A stretch of 64,000 bases of DNA from Oscarella lobularis (GCF_947507565.1 NC_089188.1:1054001-1118000), one strand, 5' to 3'. Positions 1-12,515 are shown, counted from the first letter of the stretch. Notes: a model not told the origin generated them from the letters alone. Numbers and translations are program-made.

Positions 1-1165
1 AGTGTGAGACCCGTATAAGACGTAATCTGAGACCCGCATGAAACGGAATTTGAGACCTACTGAAATGGGTTCTGAGACCTACTGAGACGGAATGTGAGAC
101 GCCCTGCACATTAGTTGTTCATTATGCAAAGTTTGAGAGACGAAATAACAGCAAATAGTTAACCCTTAGAAATTGCTAATCTCTTCCTCTTCGTCCCTTT
201 TTCTTTTGTTTGATACACATTTCCTTTGTCATCGCTGGACGTAGACACCCAATGCATTCTTGCCACATTCAGAATCTGAATATTGTTACGAGGAACAGCA
301 CGAAACTGTAGATTTTCACCAAGCGTTTCTTACGGTTTAGAGATTCTGGTCGTTATGGAAAGTCCTAAAACCGTCTTTACACTTAGGGCAACGGCATTTG
401 AAGTGCGCAACCGCAATACGTTTTCTACGACAACGCTTGCAACTTGCTCGAGTACGTTCTTAACAGGTATAGTTGACAATTTCCCTGAAATGACACAAAA
501 TACCGTTATTTTGTTGAAGAGAGCCTAACTTGTGTATTGGGACAACGTTTCTTGTCGACCGCTTTCACTGGTGGAACCACACAGGGTATACTCTCAATCG
601 TACATTAATTAATCAACCAGTCTCAAAGTACACTTTTAATTTAGATGTTCAGAAGGATACTGTGTAGACACGTGCACCAACCCGTTGTTTCAAAAGACGA
701 ACACGCAGGTAAATGAACAAGACCATTCTGGTCTTGTTCGATTAAAATCTCAATGTGCGTACATGTTGTCAGAGAATTTGATGATCCATGTCACGCTTTT
801 TTAGCAATCAGAAATAGAGATAAAATGTCTAAATTAGGAGATTTAGATTGATGATGACAATTATAGAGCTACAGGGGCACATTCCGTCTCAGTTGGTCTC
901 AGATTCCGTCTCAATCGGTCTCAGATTCCGTCTCAGTTGGTCTCAGATTCCGTCTCAATCGGTCTCAGATTACGTCTCAGTTGGTCTCAGATTACGTCTC
1001 AGTAGGGTCTCACATACGTCTCAGTAGGGTCTCACATCCGTCTCAGTTGGTCTCAGATTACGTCTCAATCGGTATCAGATTCCGTCTCATTAGGGTCTCA
1101 CCAACGTCTCAGTCGGTCTCAGATTACGTCTCAGTAGGGTCTCAAACTACGTCTCAGACAGCCCG
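1..1165. mobile_element. Foldback-type element with subrepeat-bearing inverted arms
   Basis: The right arm (about 881-1160) is a tandem array of roughly 20-22 bp units alternating CGTCTCA and GGTCTCA (CCGTCTCAGTTGGTCTCAG). The left arm (1 to about 101) carries the same units in reverse complement (TGAGACCTACTGAGACGGAAT). The arms flank a core of about 780 bp. Long inverted arms built of short direct repeats are the structure of foldback elements. The left end may be cut by the window edge. No transposase ORF is convincing in the core. A short minus-strand stretch near 341-452 reads as a Cys-rich zinc-ribbon-like segment (CKRC...CRCPKC) but has an upstream stop, so I do not call a gene. Confidence 0.6.
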
Positions 1166-1728
1166 TATATACCTCGCATGGACGGTGACGTCATGTAGTC
1201 TACTGTAGTACGCGGTTCTGAAGCCGGTCTTCGTCATAGCTATGTGTATCGAAGTAGCTTATCAAAGTCGTTTTGCAGCACTGCGCTAGAGCGCGCTTTC
1301 CCTACCTCGCGAGGAAAGCTCCAGAATAGACGGCCACGCGCCGGCGACGCCACGATTTCTAACTCACTTCGCGAGGAGCGCACCCGCATCAGATTCTGCG
1401 TTATCGTGATATCATAGAACATCACAGCGCTGGTACATTCTTGCTTATTATTTCATGTTCTATTTTGTGGAGAAAACGCATTTCCATAGACTATCTTTTT
1501 AGATGTCTCAAAGTGTCAAAATTAGCCTATCGGAGCCCACCCCGAGAGCGTCAAAAATTGACAAAGGTACATTATATATCCTTATGAGTGTACAAGTAGC
1601 TTGTAGGCGTGAAAGATACAACGCAATGGCGTTAACGATTAGACTCGATCTGCACATAGGCCGCTATTTTGCCCCCCTCAGAATCTCTTACATCTTCAGA
1701 CGTTTTTTTTTTTCCTTTTGCATGTAGC
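1166..1728. other. Non-coding stretch upstream of the 1.7 kb ORF
   Basis: No ORF with recognisable content. A pyrimidine tract followed by TGTAG at about 1701-1728 looks like a splice acceptor for the downstream exon, so an upstream exon may lie here unrecognised. Confidence 0.4.
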
Positions 1729-2854
1729 CATTGCTCTCGTTCGAAAAGCAGCTATATCTTTGCCGGGGTTAAAGTTTTACAAGTTCAGCACTCTCAACGT
1801 CGGCGACGCAGCTTTCAGCGGTGCTTCGAATGCATTCACTTTGGAGGAGATTTCCACGGTCCTATTTTTTGGCGAAGGGGGCGTCTTTGAAACGCCGACA
1901 GAAGCCTTTTTACGGTCATACCCGGATGCTTTGGTACGTCTTTACGACGCTTCGACACCGGAATTTTTCCAGAACTACTCTGACAACGTTCTGGAAACTA
2001 ATGTAGAAAAGGAAAAAGAGCATGAAAAGGAATTAAAATTATTGAGGGAAGTTGTTTTACCGTTGTGCGGCGGGAAGTGTTTGGTTTTGATCCATCGCAA
2101 GCCTCGTTCTACAGTTCGTAAGTACACTGGAGGCCTGCAAAGCGCTGATCTGGCTATGGGCAACTCGGAGACGTGGCATGGCTATCTTGATGCAGTGGCG
2201 AAACCGGATGAAATCCTGACTGAAGTACCAGTGTCTTTTTTTGAATCACCGTCAGACAACCAGTGCGACAGCGAGAGCGAAGATCATGATGAAGAAGAAG
2301 GGGGAGCAAATTCCGATGAGCCTTCTTCACGTTTGTTCAGTGAAACTGGATGCAATCTTGACTTCAAGGTTGAACTGGAGGAAAAGCGCGTTCGTCAAAC
2401 CGTTTCAGAGTGCGTCATGTTTTCCTTTATTCACCACAGTCGACACAAAGAACAGCCTTCTCTTGTTCCGACTCTTTTGTTTGACGGAAGATCATTCTAT
2501 GTGGTCATGTACGACTGCGTTGCTGACGTATTGCTTATATCTGGTCAGGTAATGATTGTTGAAAAGAACACGGTAAACTTGCATCACGTAGCGTTGTTCT
2601 GGGCTGTTCTGCACCATCGAGTCGTGTTGAGAGAAAGAAAGGAGTACAAGGAAGATTTGAGAGAGCTGTCAGGCGCCCTGTCTTCCGGATTTCATGAAAC
2701 TTGCAGGGCAACTGATCGTCTAGAATTATACAAATCACTGCATGAGTACGATCATAAAAAGCCGCCAGAAGTTAAAAAGCCCCTCCGCTATTTGATTCCG
2801 TTTGATAAAATTGCGGCGCAAGCAAAACGAAGTAAATGGATAGTAAGTAAGTGA
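1729..2854 (+). CDS. Unknown protein, single large exon
   Basis: Open frame of about 375 residues ending TAA. Its first in-frame ATG (1718) sits inside a polypyrimidine-AG acceptor-like tract, so this is more likely the last exon of a longer gene, starting after the AG at 1728. Visible features: a Lys/Glu-rich charged segment near residues 95-110, a strongly acidic low-complexity stretch near 185-200 (DHDEEEGG), a mixed hydrophobic/aromatic segment around 230-285, and a basic C-terminus. No signal peptide, TM segment or domain that I recognise. Length and composition argue for real coding, but I cannot assign a function. Confidence 0.5.
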
Positions 2855-3229
2855 ACGTCACAATTTACATTTGCGTTACTTGATTCTCAACAGCATTGGC
2901 TTTGTTCTTGTAGTTTCTAAATGTATGCACTGGTGCATGAATGAAAGAAATAGTTAAATGTTTTCGTTATAGCAAATATAGTCATAGAAATCTATATAAA
3001 GTACAGTACGAACATTTTTTCGCGAGAGCAGTTAGTGTCCCGTATGTTGCTCAGATTTTCCGCATCAATATTTCCGTCTCAAGCTCGCGCTGAGTCAAAT
3101 TCCTGCTCTTTCCACGGCAGGAGCATTCTACTTACCTTGTGTATCTACACATAACATGATTAGCAACTTAGCACGCGTGATCTGTGACGCATCGTGACTC
3201 ACTCTCGCCGTTTTGGACTCTTGGAGGCA
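2855..3229. promoter_or_regulatory. Intergenic region and probable promoter of the vanin-like gene
   Basis: 375 bp between the unknown ORF stop and the vanin-like ATG. AT-rich, with a TATATAAA-like string near 2993-3000. No ORF or repeat seen. Confidence 0.3.
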
Positions 3230-4672
3230 ATGCTCTTCACTTTTTCGATCATCTGGGGGCTTCTTAGAGGTATCCTGGCCTCTAGCGACGACTACGTTGC
3301 TGCCGTTGTGGAGCACAGTCCTATTCTCGCCCCGATTCTACCCGTAAACGTGTCTACTGCTCAGTCTCTCATGATGAAGAACTTAGCCAGCTACGAGAAG
3401 CACGCTATAAACGCTAAGCAATCTGGAGCGCAAATCGTAGTGTTTCCTGAGGACGGGATCTACGGGGTCACATTGGGTCCCTTCACCAATTTACCGTACA
3501 TGGAGAACATTCCTTCGTCTACGGCTATATCGACAGAGAACATTAATCCTTGTCTTTCTGAAGTCCAATTTGAAGACCGGCCCGTTCTGAGAAGACTTAG
3601 CTGCCTGGCAAGAGATTTATCCATTGCTATTGTAGCTAATATGGGGGACGTTCAACCGTGTCAACCTCTAACTGACAAAGGATGTAGGACAACAACAAAG
3701 CTCGCTAAGTACAATACTGATGTTGCGTTTGATACTGACGGACGGCTTTTGGCGAAATATCACAAAAAGCATCTTTTCTTTGAATACGAATATACTGAAC
3801 CAGAATCCGCGTCGTTGGCCGTATTTACGACATCGTTTGGCGTCAAATTTGGACTTTTTACTTGTTTTGACATGCTCTTTCAAAAACCTGCTCAGGAGCT
3901 TGTCAGGCGTTTGGGTATAAAGAATATTGCTTTTCCTACGGCCTGGATTAATTCGTTTCCCTATTTGGCCAGCGTGGCAGTGCAGCAGGCGTGGTCTCGA
4001 GCGATGGGAGTCAATGTATTAGCAGCAAATCTTCATATTCCTACTTACAATTTTACAGGATCTGGAATTTACTCCAGCGGAAAAGTTATATCAGAATTCA
4101 TGAGCTCAGTTCCTGGCGAGTCAGAACTGCTGATGGGTAAAGTGAATGCAAATCCTCTTGGAAATCCACCCAAGATAGGAGGAGACGATCACTATGTCAA
4201 TAAAAGCTACAAACCTGATCCAGAAAAGCATCCCCAGTTTGTCTATAAAGCTTTGGTTGGAAATGAAGGAGCAGTTGATGCGTGTCATGGAAACTTTTGC
4301 TGTCATGCCAAGTTCTCTCGGCAGGAGTTAGACGGAGAACTATATGCACTTGGAGCATTTAGTGGAATGGATGAACACGAACCTGAAGAGTACAAAATTC
4401 AAGTGTGTACTCTTCGTAAATGTGCTACCACGCTTTCCCAGTGCTCGCAGCAAACAAATGCGTCTCAGACCATGTTTTCCTTCCTTAGCATCAACGGCTC
4501 TTTTTCTGAGAGCACCTTTATCTATCCTGTATTTATGCTGGGAAACAGGCAACTGCTTCAACCTGAATTTGTTCATGTGGGAAATGGTTCGATGACCTAC
4601 AATGACCAAAGCGTTGCCGTTTTGACTGCCACTCTTTACGGCAGAATTTTTACAGAAACTGTACGTGAATAG
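3230..4672 (+). CDS. Vanin/biotinidase-family amidohydrolase (pantetheinase-like)
   Basis: Single-exon gene, 480 residues from the ATG at 3230. I chose this start because it opens a hydrophobic signal peptide (MLFTFSIIWGLLRGILA); the longer frame begins at a GTG. It is a nitrilase-superfamily protein with the expected triad: Glu74 in FPEDGIYG, Lys179 in KYHKKHLF and Cys212 in FTCFDMLF. The FPTAW and GSGIY motifs of the vanin/biotinidase branch are also present. Known members hydrolyse pantetheine or biotinyl amides outside the cell. There is no hydrophobic C-terminal tail, so no GPI anchor, and secretion is likely. A degenerate piece of its 3' end recurs at 18.8-19.2 kb, so the gene has been caught up in local duplications. 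Pantetheinase and biotinidase activity cannot be told apart from sequence. Confidence 0.88.
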   Translation: MLFTFSIIWGLLRGILASSDDYVAAVVEHSPILAPILPVNVSTAQSLMMKNLASYEKHAINAKQSGAQIVVFPEDGIYGVTLGPFTNLPYMENIPSSTAISTENINPCLSEVQFEDRPVLRRLSCLARDLSIAIVANMGDVQPCQPLTDKGCRTTTKLAKYNTDVAFDTDGRLLAKYHKKHLFFEYEYTEPESASLAVFTTSFGVKFGLFTCFDMLFQKPAQELVRRLGIKNIAFPTAWINSFPYLASVAVQQAWSRAMGVNVLAANLHIPTYNFTGSGIYSSGKVISEFMSSVPGESELLMGKVNANPLGNPPKIGGDDHYVNKSYKPDPEKHPQFVYKALVGNEGAVDACHGNFCCHAKFSRQELDGELYALGAFSGMDEHEPEEYKIQVCTLRKCATTLSQCSQQTNASQTMFSFLSINGSFSESTFIYPVFMLGNRQLLQPEFVHVGNGSMTYNDQSVAVLTATLYGRIFTETVRE

Positions 4673-4734
4673 GTCTAGCAGTAGTAAGTAGTACATGTCT
4701 ATGTTTTGTGTAAAGACAATGTCACTTTCTTGCC

Positions 4735-4915
4735 GCCCGATTTCTGGCTGGTGTCCGGTTTCACATCTAACGCACGCGATGGGGAACTACGACTTCGTTT
4801 GCCGATTTGCTACGTTTTGGCGACGTGAACATGGACGTCCTTAGCTTGTGGAATATTCTCGAACAATCAGCACACTCCGTCGACATCGGAATCGAGGTTT
4901 AGACGTGAGGCTGTT
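4735..4915 (+). pseudogene. Hitchhiking fragment of an unrecognised (LRR-associated) gene, copy 1
   Basis: This stretch is nearly the same as 15,125-15,295 and resembles 19,240-19,430. It encodes a recognisable block (VSGFTSNAR...) in broken frames here. It sits in the roughly 400 bp duplicated upstream of both R1 and R2, so it marks the left part of the duplication unit. It is non-functional as coding DNA here. Confidence 0.5.
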
Positions 4916-5060
4916 GCTTCGCCAATTCCGCTCACTGCAAGACGGAATAGGACCACGCGTTGCGTTTTCTTTTTGTGCTCACCAGTGAACGAAAATGCAG
5001 CTTAGTAACCCTTCGGGGCATTTCTCCAATCACACTCCCAACTCATTCTGCATGAGGGTG

Positions 5061-5070
5061 TTTCAGTTTC
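5061..5070 (+). promoter_or_regulatory. ISRE-like TTTCNNTTTC site upstream of R1
   Basis: TTTCAGTTTC lies 55 bp before the R1 ATG, and the same site precedes R2. It matches the IRF/ISRE core GAAANNGAAA in reverse. A chance match is plausible (8 fixed bases), and the two sites are not independent because the upstream DNA was co-duplicated. Confidence 0.25.
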
Positions 5071-5124
5071 AGTGGGCTCGCCCGTATCTACCGCGTTCCG
5101 GTAGCTGAGTGCCAGTTCCTTGTG

Positions 5125-8100
5125 ATGTTTACACGGTTTTTTCTTGGTCTGCTGCTGGAGCTCTGCTTAATTGGAGGTGAACGTTTGGGCTTTCATTTGA
5201 CCCAGCAGCATTTGAAACAACTGTCCTTTTGTTCTTTATAGCGTCAGCTGACTTTTTGCTATTGTCGGAAACAAATCAACTGCGAGGAATCTCTCTGACT
5301 AGCGGCTCCACCGACGTTATAACAGCCATCAGAGGATTGTCACGCGCTATAGCAGTTGATTATTTGGCCGAAACAGAACAGCTTCTCTGGTCAGACGTGA
5401 CCCACAAGACGATATCGGCCATAAACAAAAATGGAACAAATCATCGAGTCCTTTTAGAAGGGCTCTCCGTTCCCGATGGACTTACCGTTGACTGGATAGG
5501 TAAAAACGTCTACTTCACCGACACAGGGCTTGACGTCATCGGAGTGGTGGGAGTAGACGGAAGTTTTCCTCGTATTCTTATCGATTCGGCGCTGGACGAG
5601 CCGCGAGCCATTGCAGTCGATCCAGCAGCCGGGTACATGTACTGGACCGACTGGGGAGCAACAGCCAAAATTGAACGATCGTACATGAGTGGTAGAAGTC
5701 GAACAACAATTATCAGCGGGAATCTCCGCTGGCCGAACGGTCTCTGCTTAGATATCACCGGAAAGCGCATGTATTGGATTGATGGGTTTTACGATAAGGT
5801 GACTAGGAAATCCTACGTTTTTCTGCTACTTTTGATCGAGTACTTTATCTTAGATTGAGTCTTCTGATCTCGACGGATCTGGTCGCAAAGTCATCTCTGA
5901 TATAAGTGGCTATCATCCGTTTGGTATAACTCTCGATGGTTCCTATCTGTTTTGGACTGCCAGGTCGAGAAAAGCTGTCTATAAAACGTCTCTGAGTGGA
6001 GGCAATTCTGTGTCTTTTGCAACGCTAATAGGTACTCCCTTTGGCATAACCGTCTATCGTGATTCCTTCAAAGGAGGTGATTAACTGAATAAGTTACGTA
6101 TTTAGGCTATACAGTATGTTGGGTACTCTAGGAATGAATGGCTGCTCGGGAAGAAAATGCGATCAGCTTTGTCTGCCGGAACCTTCAATGTCCTTTGTAT
6201 GTGCGTGCAGCTACGGCGAACTACAAAACGACCGCCGAACGTGTAAAAGTACGTACACTACAGTAGAAAAAATCTTTTTATTTTTATGTACTGTACATAC
6301 TGTAATATCTAGGTCCTGACAGTTTTTTACTTGTTAGCGACTTTGACTCGGTCCGAGGTCTGGCTATTGACACGTTAGAAAATGCAATCAAATCACACAC
6401 CGGTTTTACGAGAGCTATAGCCGTTGACTACGATCCTCTGACTGACGACATCTACTACACCGACGTTTCCGTCGGCTCTATTGAACGCATTTTGTTCCGA
6501 ACCGGTGCTAGGACAACCGTCGTCGGTTCTCTCTCAGTTCCCGATGGTGTTGCTGTAGATTGGATCAGCCGAAACTTATTCTACACCGACGCGGGTCTCG
6601 ATCGCATTGGAATGGCTCGTCTCGACGGCACGGGTCATGTAGTCGTGATAGCTTCCGGTTTAGACCAGCCTAGAGCAATTGCTCTTGCATTAGAAGAAGG
6701 GTAACCACTTCAGCTTCCATTATAGGCTCTTTTAATTTGCGTTTCTGTAGATTGATGTTCTGGACAGATTGGGGAACGACTCCGAAGATCGAGAGGGCGT
6801 GGATGGATGGAACTAATCGAAGAATGATAGTGAGCGGTAGTCTCGGATGGCCAAACGGCATCGCTCTCGATACCACGACCCAAACTCTTTACTGGGTCGA
6901 TGCGCAACTTGACAAAGTACGAGATAGGAAACCGAATGTTTCTAGTTTGAAATGTCGTTTTAGGTGGAAAAATGCCATTTCAACGGAAACGGTCGAACAG
7001 TTCTCTCCCAGCCGTCCGATCCCATTCATCCGTACGGCTTGGCGCTCTACGACGGCTATTTGTACTGGACTGATTGGATCGCTAAAAATGTCGTTCGCAT
7101 GCCGATTGACGGCGGCAGCAATCACAGCGTTTACGCTCTACCGTTTCCTCGTCTCAAGCAACCGAGTGGACTGGTGGTCCACAATTCGACTGCTCGTCGC
7201 ATGGAACAAAATGCTTGTTCCGTCTCCAACGGCAACTGCCTGCAATTTTGCGTCGCCGTTCCCGGGGGTCGTCGTTGCGCGTGCTCCGCTTCAAAGTCTG
7301 ACGCTTGCAAACCAGTCATTGTTTCTGGACCAACGTCGACGACTGTCTATCAACTCAGAGCCGTTACTTTGAATTGCGTGATAGGCGGGGTGGCGACAAC
7401 GGGAATAGCGATCAGTTCGTTTGGGTGGAAGAAAAATGGCATAACGATGCGCACTCAATACGGAAGCAGCTCTGCGGACATTCGCACTTCGTGGACGATT
7501 CCGACAGCTACGAAATCAGACGGTGGATTGTATTCGTGCTGGGCAACGAATAGGTATGGCACTCGCACTTCGTCTAGCGCCCTTCTGATTGTGGAAGGTA
7601 ATTTAGAGGTTTTCAGCAGTAGAGTCACACTTTAAAAGCGACTCCGTTTAGTTGACTGCCAAGTGAATAGCTGGGGAAATTGGGGCGCATGCGGTGGAAC
7701 TTGCCACGACACTACTATCCGATTGAGATATCGTTCCGTGCGGCGAAGCGGAGCGAATTGCCCGAGCACCTCACAGTCGCAACGTTGCTACATAGACAGC
7801 AAAGCTTGCTTGATTGGAAGTGTGTGCTACGCTCATTTACAGAGGCAGTCGTCAACGGGAAACGGCGGGTGCCAGGTAACTCCCTTCTACGGATCTCTCT
7901 GGATGGCTTCTTATTATTATGCTTATAGGAGTGCAACAAACTCGTTTCCCGCAGTGCGTGGACAGCCGTCTCGGGTGGACCGTGCGACGACACGCAAGCG
8001 TGCACCAAAGACGACCAATGTAAAAACGGCGTATGCAGCGGAACCGCCTTTACGTGTAAAAGCTGTGAAACGTGCAACGGAGTCGGATGCACTCTAATCT

Positions 8101-11100
8101 CAGGCTACTGCTTGATAAACAGCCAGTGTTACAGCAGAGACACTAAGAATCCTGAGAGCCAGTGTCAGGTACCACATAATCTATTCCAATTCAATACCAA
8201 ACATCTCTTTGCCTCAAGGCTTGTAAGCCAGATCAATCTACGATCCAGTGGACGCCTTTGACTGGCGACTCCTGCAACGACAACGATTTGTGCACGCACA
8301 CCGATAAATGTACGTCGGCCGGACTATGCGTCGGTACGCAGATGCCCGGTCAATGTTCTCTGGCGTGCCAAGAATGCGATGGGTCGAGCACTTGCAAAAT
8401 AATAAAGGGCTGCTTGACGTCTTCCAGTACGTGCGGGTGTCTCGTCGGCGGCACGTGCTACGACAATAACGCGGTGAATCCTGGTAACCAGTGCCAGTAT
8501 TGCAATTTCGGCGCAAGCGGCTCGTCGTGGACGGACTACGCCAAGGGTACGAACTGCGACGACGGGCAACGGTGCACGCGAAATGATCACTGCGATGCGG
8601 CAAGCTGCGTCAGCGAGGACTTCACTGCCGAGTGCGCCGTTCACACTGTTATCACGAATCCGTGCGTCAGTGGGACGTATTGCAACGGATCAAATTGCCT
8701 TCCTATATACTATCCCATTAGTCGTCAATGCTACGCCAATGTCGATGAGTGTGACTATCCTGATCTGAATTGCGAAGGCAATAAAGCGGCATGCAGACAC
8801 TGCACGGGCGAATCTTGCGTCGCGGTCGATCCTACGAACACTCCCAAGGGAACAACGGGCGTCGATTTATCGACCGCTCAAATTTCCGTCTTTAAATCCG
8901 GTACTCAGAGTCTCCTTTCTTTGAAGTTGGCTCCTGACGGCGTCAACTATTTGATGATAACAGACAATAAGGCAATCAAAATCAAATTTCACAACTTCAA
9001 AGTACCATGCGATAAGGTTACTATAGATTGGCGACTGGTTACAGCAGCAGGAGAAACCAACGTGTTTCCGCAACAGACAGTTACGACAACGAGTGCCGGC
9101 ACTGTTGACGTTACGGTAACCAATCAATTTACACTGACAAACGGAGCCAAATATAAGATCAAAGTGACGGCAAAAAATGTCAGGAACACACCATCGACAC
9201 TTGAATCCTCTTTGATACTTGTTGACATCACTAATCCGGTGATTGGAGTGATCTACGACGGAGATCGACCTCAGCCCAATCAGCAAGCAGACATAACGTA
9301 TCAAATGAGCAATACTAGGATTTCGGCACACTGGAACCCCAATACTGTTTACGACAGAGAGAGCGGACTGGAAACGACAAATACGTATCAGATAGCAGTG
9401 GGTACGAGTGCTTTGAGCACAAACACAAAAGGCTACGTGACAGTACAAGCAGATTCCGGTGAAATCAATCTATCGCTGCAACACAATACGATTTATTATG
9501 TCACTCTGCGTGTTTATAATCGGGCTGGATTAGTGTCGACGAGGTCTTCGAATGGCGTCAAAGTTGATACGACGAACCCGGTGACAGGGACGTTGACGAT
9601 TGTGAAAAGTACGTCTGATCGCGCTCAGCTCGATTACGTGAATTCGCCCACTCGTCAACTCGTGGCAACGCTCAAGGGCTGCAATGACCCCGAGAGTGGA
9701 ATCATTGAAATCAGATGGACGGTGTGCGCAGAAAATGTCAATAATCCTTTAGACACGTCATGCAGTACCGCCGGGTATCAAGTTTATTCGTCGTGTTCCG
9801 ATCCATCTGATTGCGTGATTAGCATAATTCTTCCTCAAAATGATCGCATTTTGTACAATGGCAACTTTCAGTCCGGATACTCGTACGATTTGAGGCTCAT
9901 CATAAAGAATGGCGCTCTTCGAACGAGTTCAGTCACTTCAAATAAATTTATTACCGATTACAGCCTACCTAATCCCGGCACGGTGTTGGACAGTCTTTCT
10001 TCGGATATTGACTATCAGCATGTCAATACATCGGTTAGCGTCAATTGGAGCGGCTTCAAGGACGATCAAAGCGATCTCGACTATTGTCAATTAGCTGTTT
10101 ATGAAGAGTACAATACGGCAGACGAAAAGGTTGTGTCTTCTTTTAGCAACGTACCTTTCAGCGGCAGCAAAACTGTTACAAATCTCGTTGGGGTTCTGAT
10201 TACAGGAAAAACTTACAAGCCAGTTGTTCGGTGTTATAACAAAGCAGGACTCTTCGCAGACGTTGCGTCTGACGGCGTTTTCGTCGACGCTTTTCCACCG
10301 GTGCCGACGGAGATCCTTGACATTCGCTTTGAAGACAATTTGGCCGACGAGAGTATAGACCGAGACTATCAGGTTCTCCTAACCGGCATCAAGACAAAAT
10401 GGGTGATGTTTTCATCGGTGAGCGGGCTCCAGTCGTGCGGTTGGTCTCTCAAAACCGACTTGACGGAAGTCGTATCCGAAATGCCGACCAACTCGTCAAT
10501 AATCACGACATTTTCTCATGCAGTGAATCTCGTTCTCTATACGACCTACTACGCATCGATTCGATGCACAAGTCGTGCGGGGCTATCCTCAACAGGGACT
10601 TCAGATGGAATCACACCCGACAATACGCCTCCTTTAGCCGGAGTCGTTTTTGACTTGTGTCCAGACCCGTGCGGTCTTACGACTGATATTGACTATTCGC
10701 CGAACGACGGAATGCTTCGATTTCGCTGGGAAGGATTCTCTGATCCCCACAGCGGCATCGACTTCTACGAGTGGAACTACGATGAAGACTGTAGCGGGTT
10801 CTATTTGCTGAACGATTTCAAAAATGTCGGCGTGACGTACGAAGTGCTCGAACTTTTGCCCTTGAATCACGACACGCGCTACTGCGTGACTGTTCGAGGA
10901 GTCAATGGTGCAGGGTTGAAGGTGGTCAGTGTCTCGGATGGTGTCCTGATTGATACTACGAGACCGAAGGCTGTCGTTGTCAAGGATGGCGACAATCCGT
11001 CGGCCGACCTAGATTCCCAGTCGTCTGATAGCGTGATTTCGTTTACTTGGCCTCTGATTCAAGATCCAGAGTCGTATATAGCCATTTTGGAAGTCGGTTA

Positions 11101-12315
11101 TGGATCGGCGCCTGGCGATAACGATACGGTCAATCTGACGATGGTGGCTAATACGACGACGTCTCACACGTTCGGTGGCTTAAGTCTTGTGCGGAATCAA
11201 GTCTACTATGCAAAAGTTTGCGCGACGAGCGGTGCTCGGCTTCGAACATGCGTTCACTCCAACGGAGTGCTGATTGAGATCTACCAGTACAGACCAACAT
11301 GCAACTGCACATCTGTAGCTTTGTTTTGCGCTGTCCTGGTTGACGTTCAGTCGGTTGGGAGCAACGCAATGCTTGTGTAAGATTATTCCCGGTCTGTTGA
11401 TTTGGGATTGATTTCTTATTAGAAAACCGGTCAATGAAGCTAATGCTACTTGCTTGAATCGAAATTTGTGGGAAAACGGAGGTAGTCTTGTCAATTTCGG
11501 TGGAAACAAGTAAGACCTCAATTGACTTGTTCTTATTTAATTTTTCTTGTTTAGCTGGAACGATACTTTCTGCGAGGTTTCTTCCAAGTCGTTCGCAGTT
11601 CAACAAGGTTTCACCAAGATGTGAGTTTAAAATAAGATCATGTTTTAGGCAGGAATATTATGTGCACGTCTTGTAGGGATCTTTCTGAACTTCCCTGTCT
11701 TCTTCACAGGTTTGTAGTTAATTAAATCTTTATTATTTAGAGTTCTTGCCTATTGATTGCAGTTCATCTCCTACGTCTCCACTTGATGTCAACTTCGTGG
11801 AACATCTGTAACCATGTGGAGTAGTACGAATTTGCTTGGCGTAAAACTTGCGTCTAGATATAAAAAGCCAAATGGACGGCTTGGGGTTAGGACAACTGAC
11901 TTATCAACGGTGAATGAGACGATTGACAGCTTGCGATCAGCGCCCTGCGACTGTGAACAAGAAGTTTTATTTCGGTGGCTGCAAGGACACATCGAAGCAA
12001 ATACGTCAAGGTGCACGTGGAAAGGAAACGAACTTCTTCTGTCACTTACAATCAATGGTTAGTTCCTCGCATTATCGAGCTCAATTGACGTAGTATGTAG
12101 GAGACAAATGCGGTCTACTTCGTGCACCTACACACAGTCGTGTATCGTGTTCTTCACCTGCCAGCGGTCAACAGGAGACGTGCACAGTCCAGTGTGACCA
12201 CGGGTTTGGCTTACGCAGTTCATCGGTGCAGATATGCGATCCGGTAGTTGGGTGGTCTTTCAATGCTACTGGCAAGCCCACTGGCAATCATTTGCGTTGC
12301 GTCCCCATCATCTGA
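5125..12315 (+). CDS. R1: secreted YWTD-EGF-Ig-TSP1-Cys-rich-FN3-like-Sushi protein
   Basis: Sixteen exons close in frame to 2,134 residues: 5125-5176, 5242-5798, 5854-6076, 6132-6248, 6313-6700, 6751-6916, 6964-7597, 7652-7875, 7929-8168, 8219-11376, 11423-11509, 11555-11620, 11677-11709, 11763-11807, 11858-12057, 12101-12315. Order: signal peptide; YWTD propeller 1 (about 19-277); EGF (278-316); propeller 2 (317-580); EGF (582-615); Ig (618-711, with the YSCWA core); TSP1 (713-787, [12 protein letters not shown]); Cys-rich region (788-1075); FN3-like repeats with recurring VDTTNP/DNTPP borders (1090-1885); an unnamed Cys module shared with gene T; one Sushi domain; stop. No TM, so probably an extracellular matrix or humoral protein. 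Exons 1-7 have exactly the same lengths as R2, so the two are recent paralogues that diverge after the Ig exon. The propeller-EGF arrangement resembles LRP5/6 ectodomains, but LDLR-A repeats are absent. Confidence 0.85.
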
Positions 12316-12515
12316 TCTGATGATAGGGACTGGCACTGAGTAAGAATGTTAGCTAGTATTCATTTTTGTGCAATCCTTTGGAGACTTTAGTTTAGGAAGA
12401 CCGACATAGTTACAAAGTGGGCGCGTCCTTATCAGTTTCCTATCGCTGATGTAGATTACATGCTGTACGGGGATTGAAGGCGCAGAGTTACGGACCTACA
12501 GCGCAGAAGGACCGA

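Noticed and set aside
283-528. Plus-strand 81-codon ORF and a minus-strand Cys-rich frame in the foldback core
   Set aside because: The plus ORF has no family features. The minus frame looks zinc-ribbon-like over about 35 residues but has stops around it and no clear splice context.
8867-9448. Long minus-strand ORF opposite R1 exon 10
   Set aside because: Shadow of a plus-strand exon whose FN3-like repeats and splice phases are convincing; no signal or domain on the minus strand.
11280-11382. Stop TAA at 11,380 as the end of R1
   Set aside because: The TAA lies in a GT|GTAAGA donor. The same donor in gene T is followed by homologous exons, and the extended model closes in frame at 12,315.
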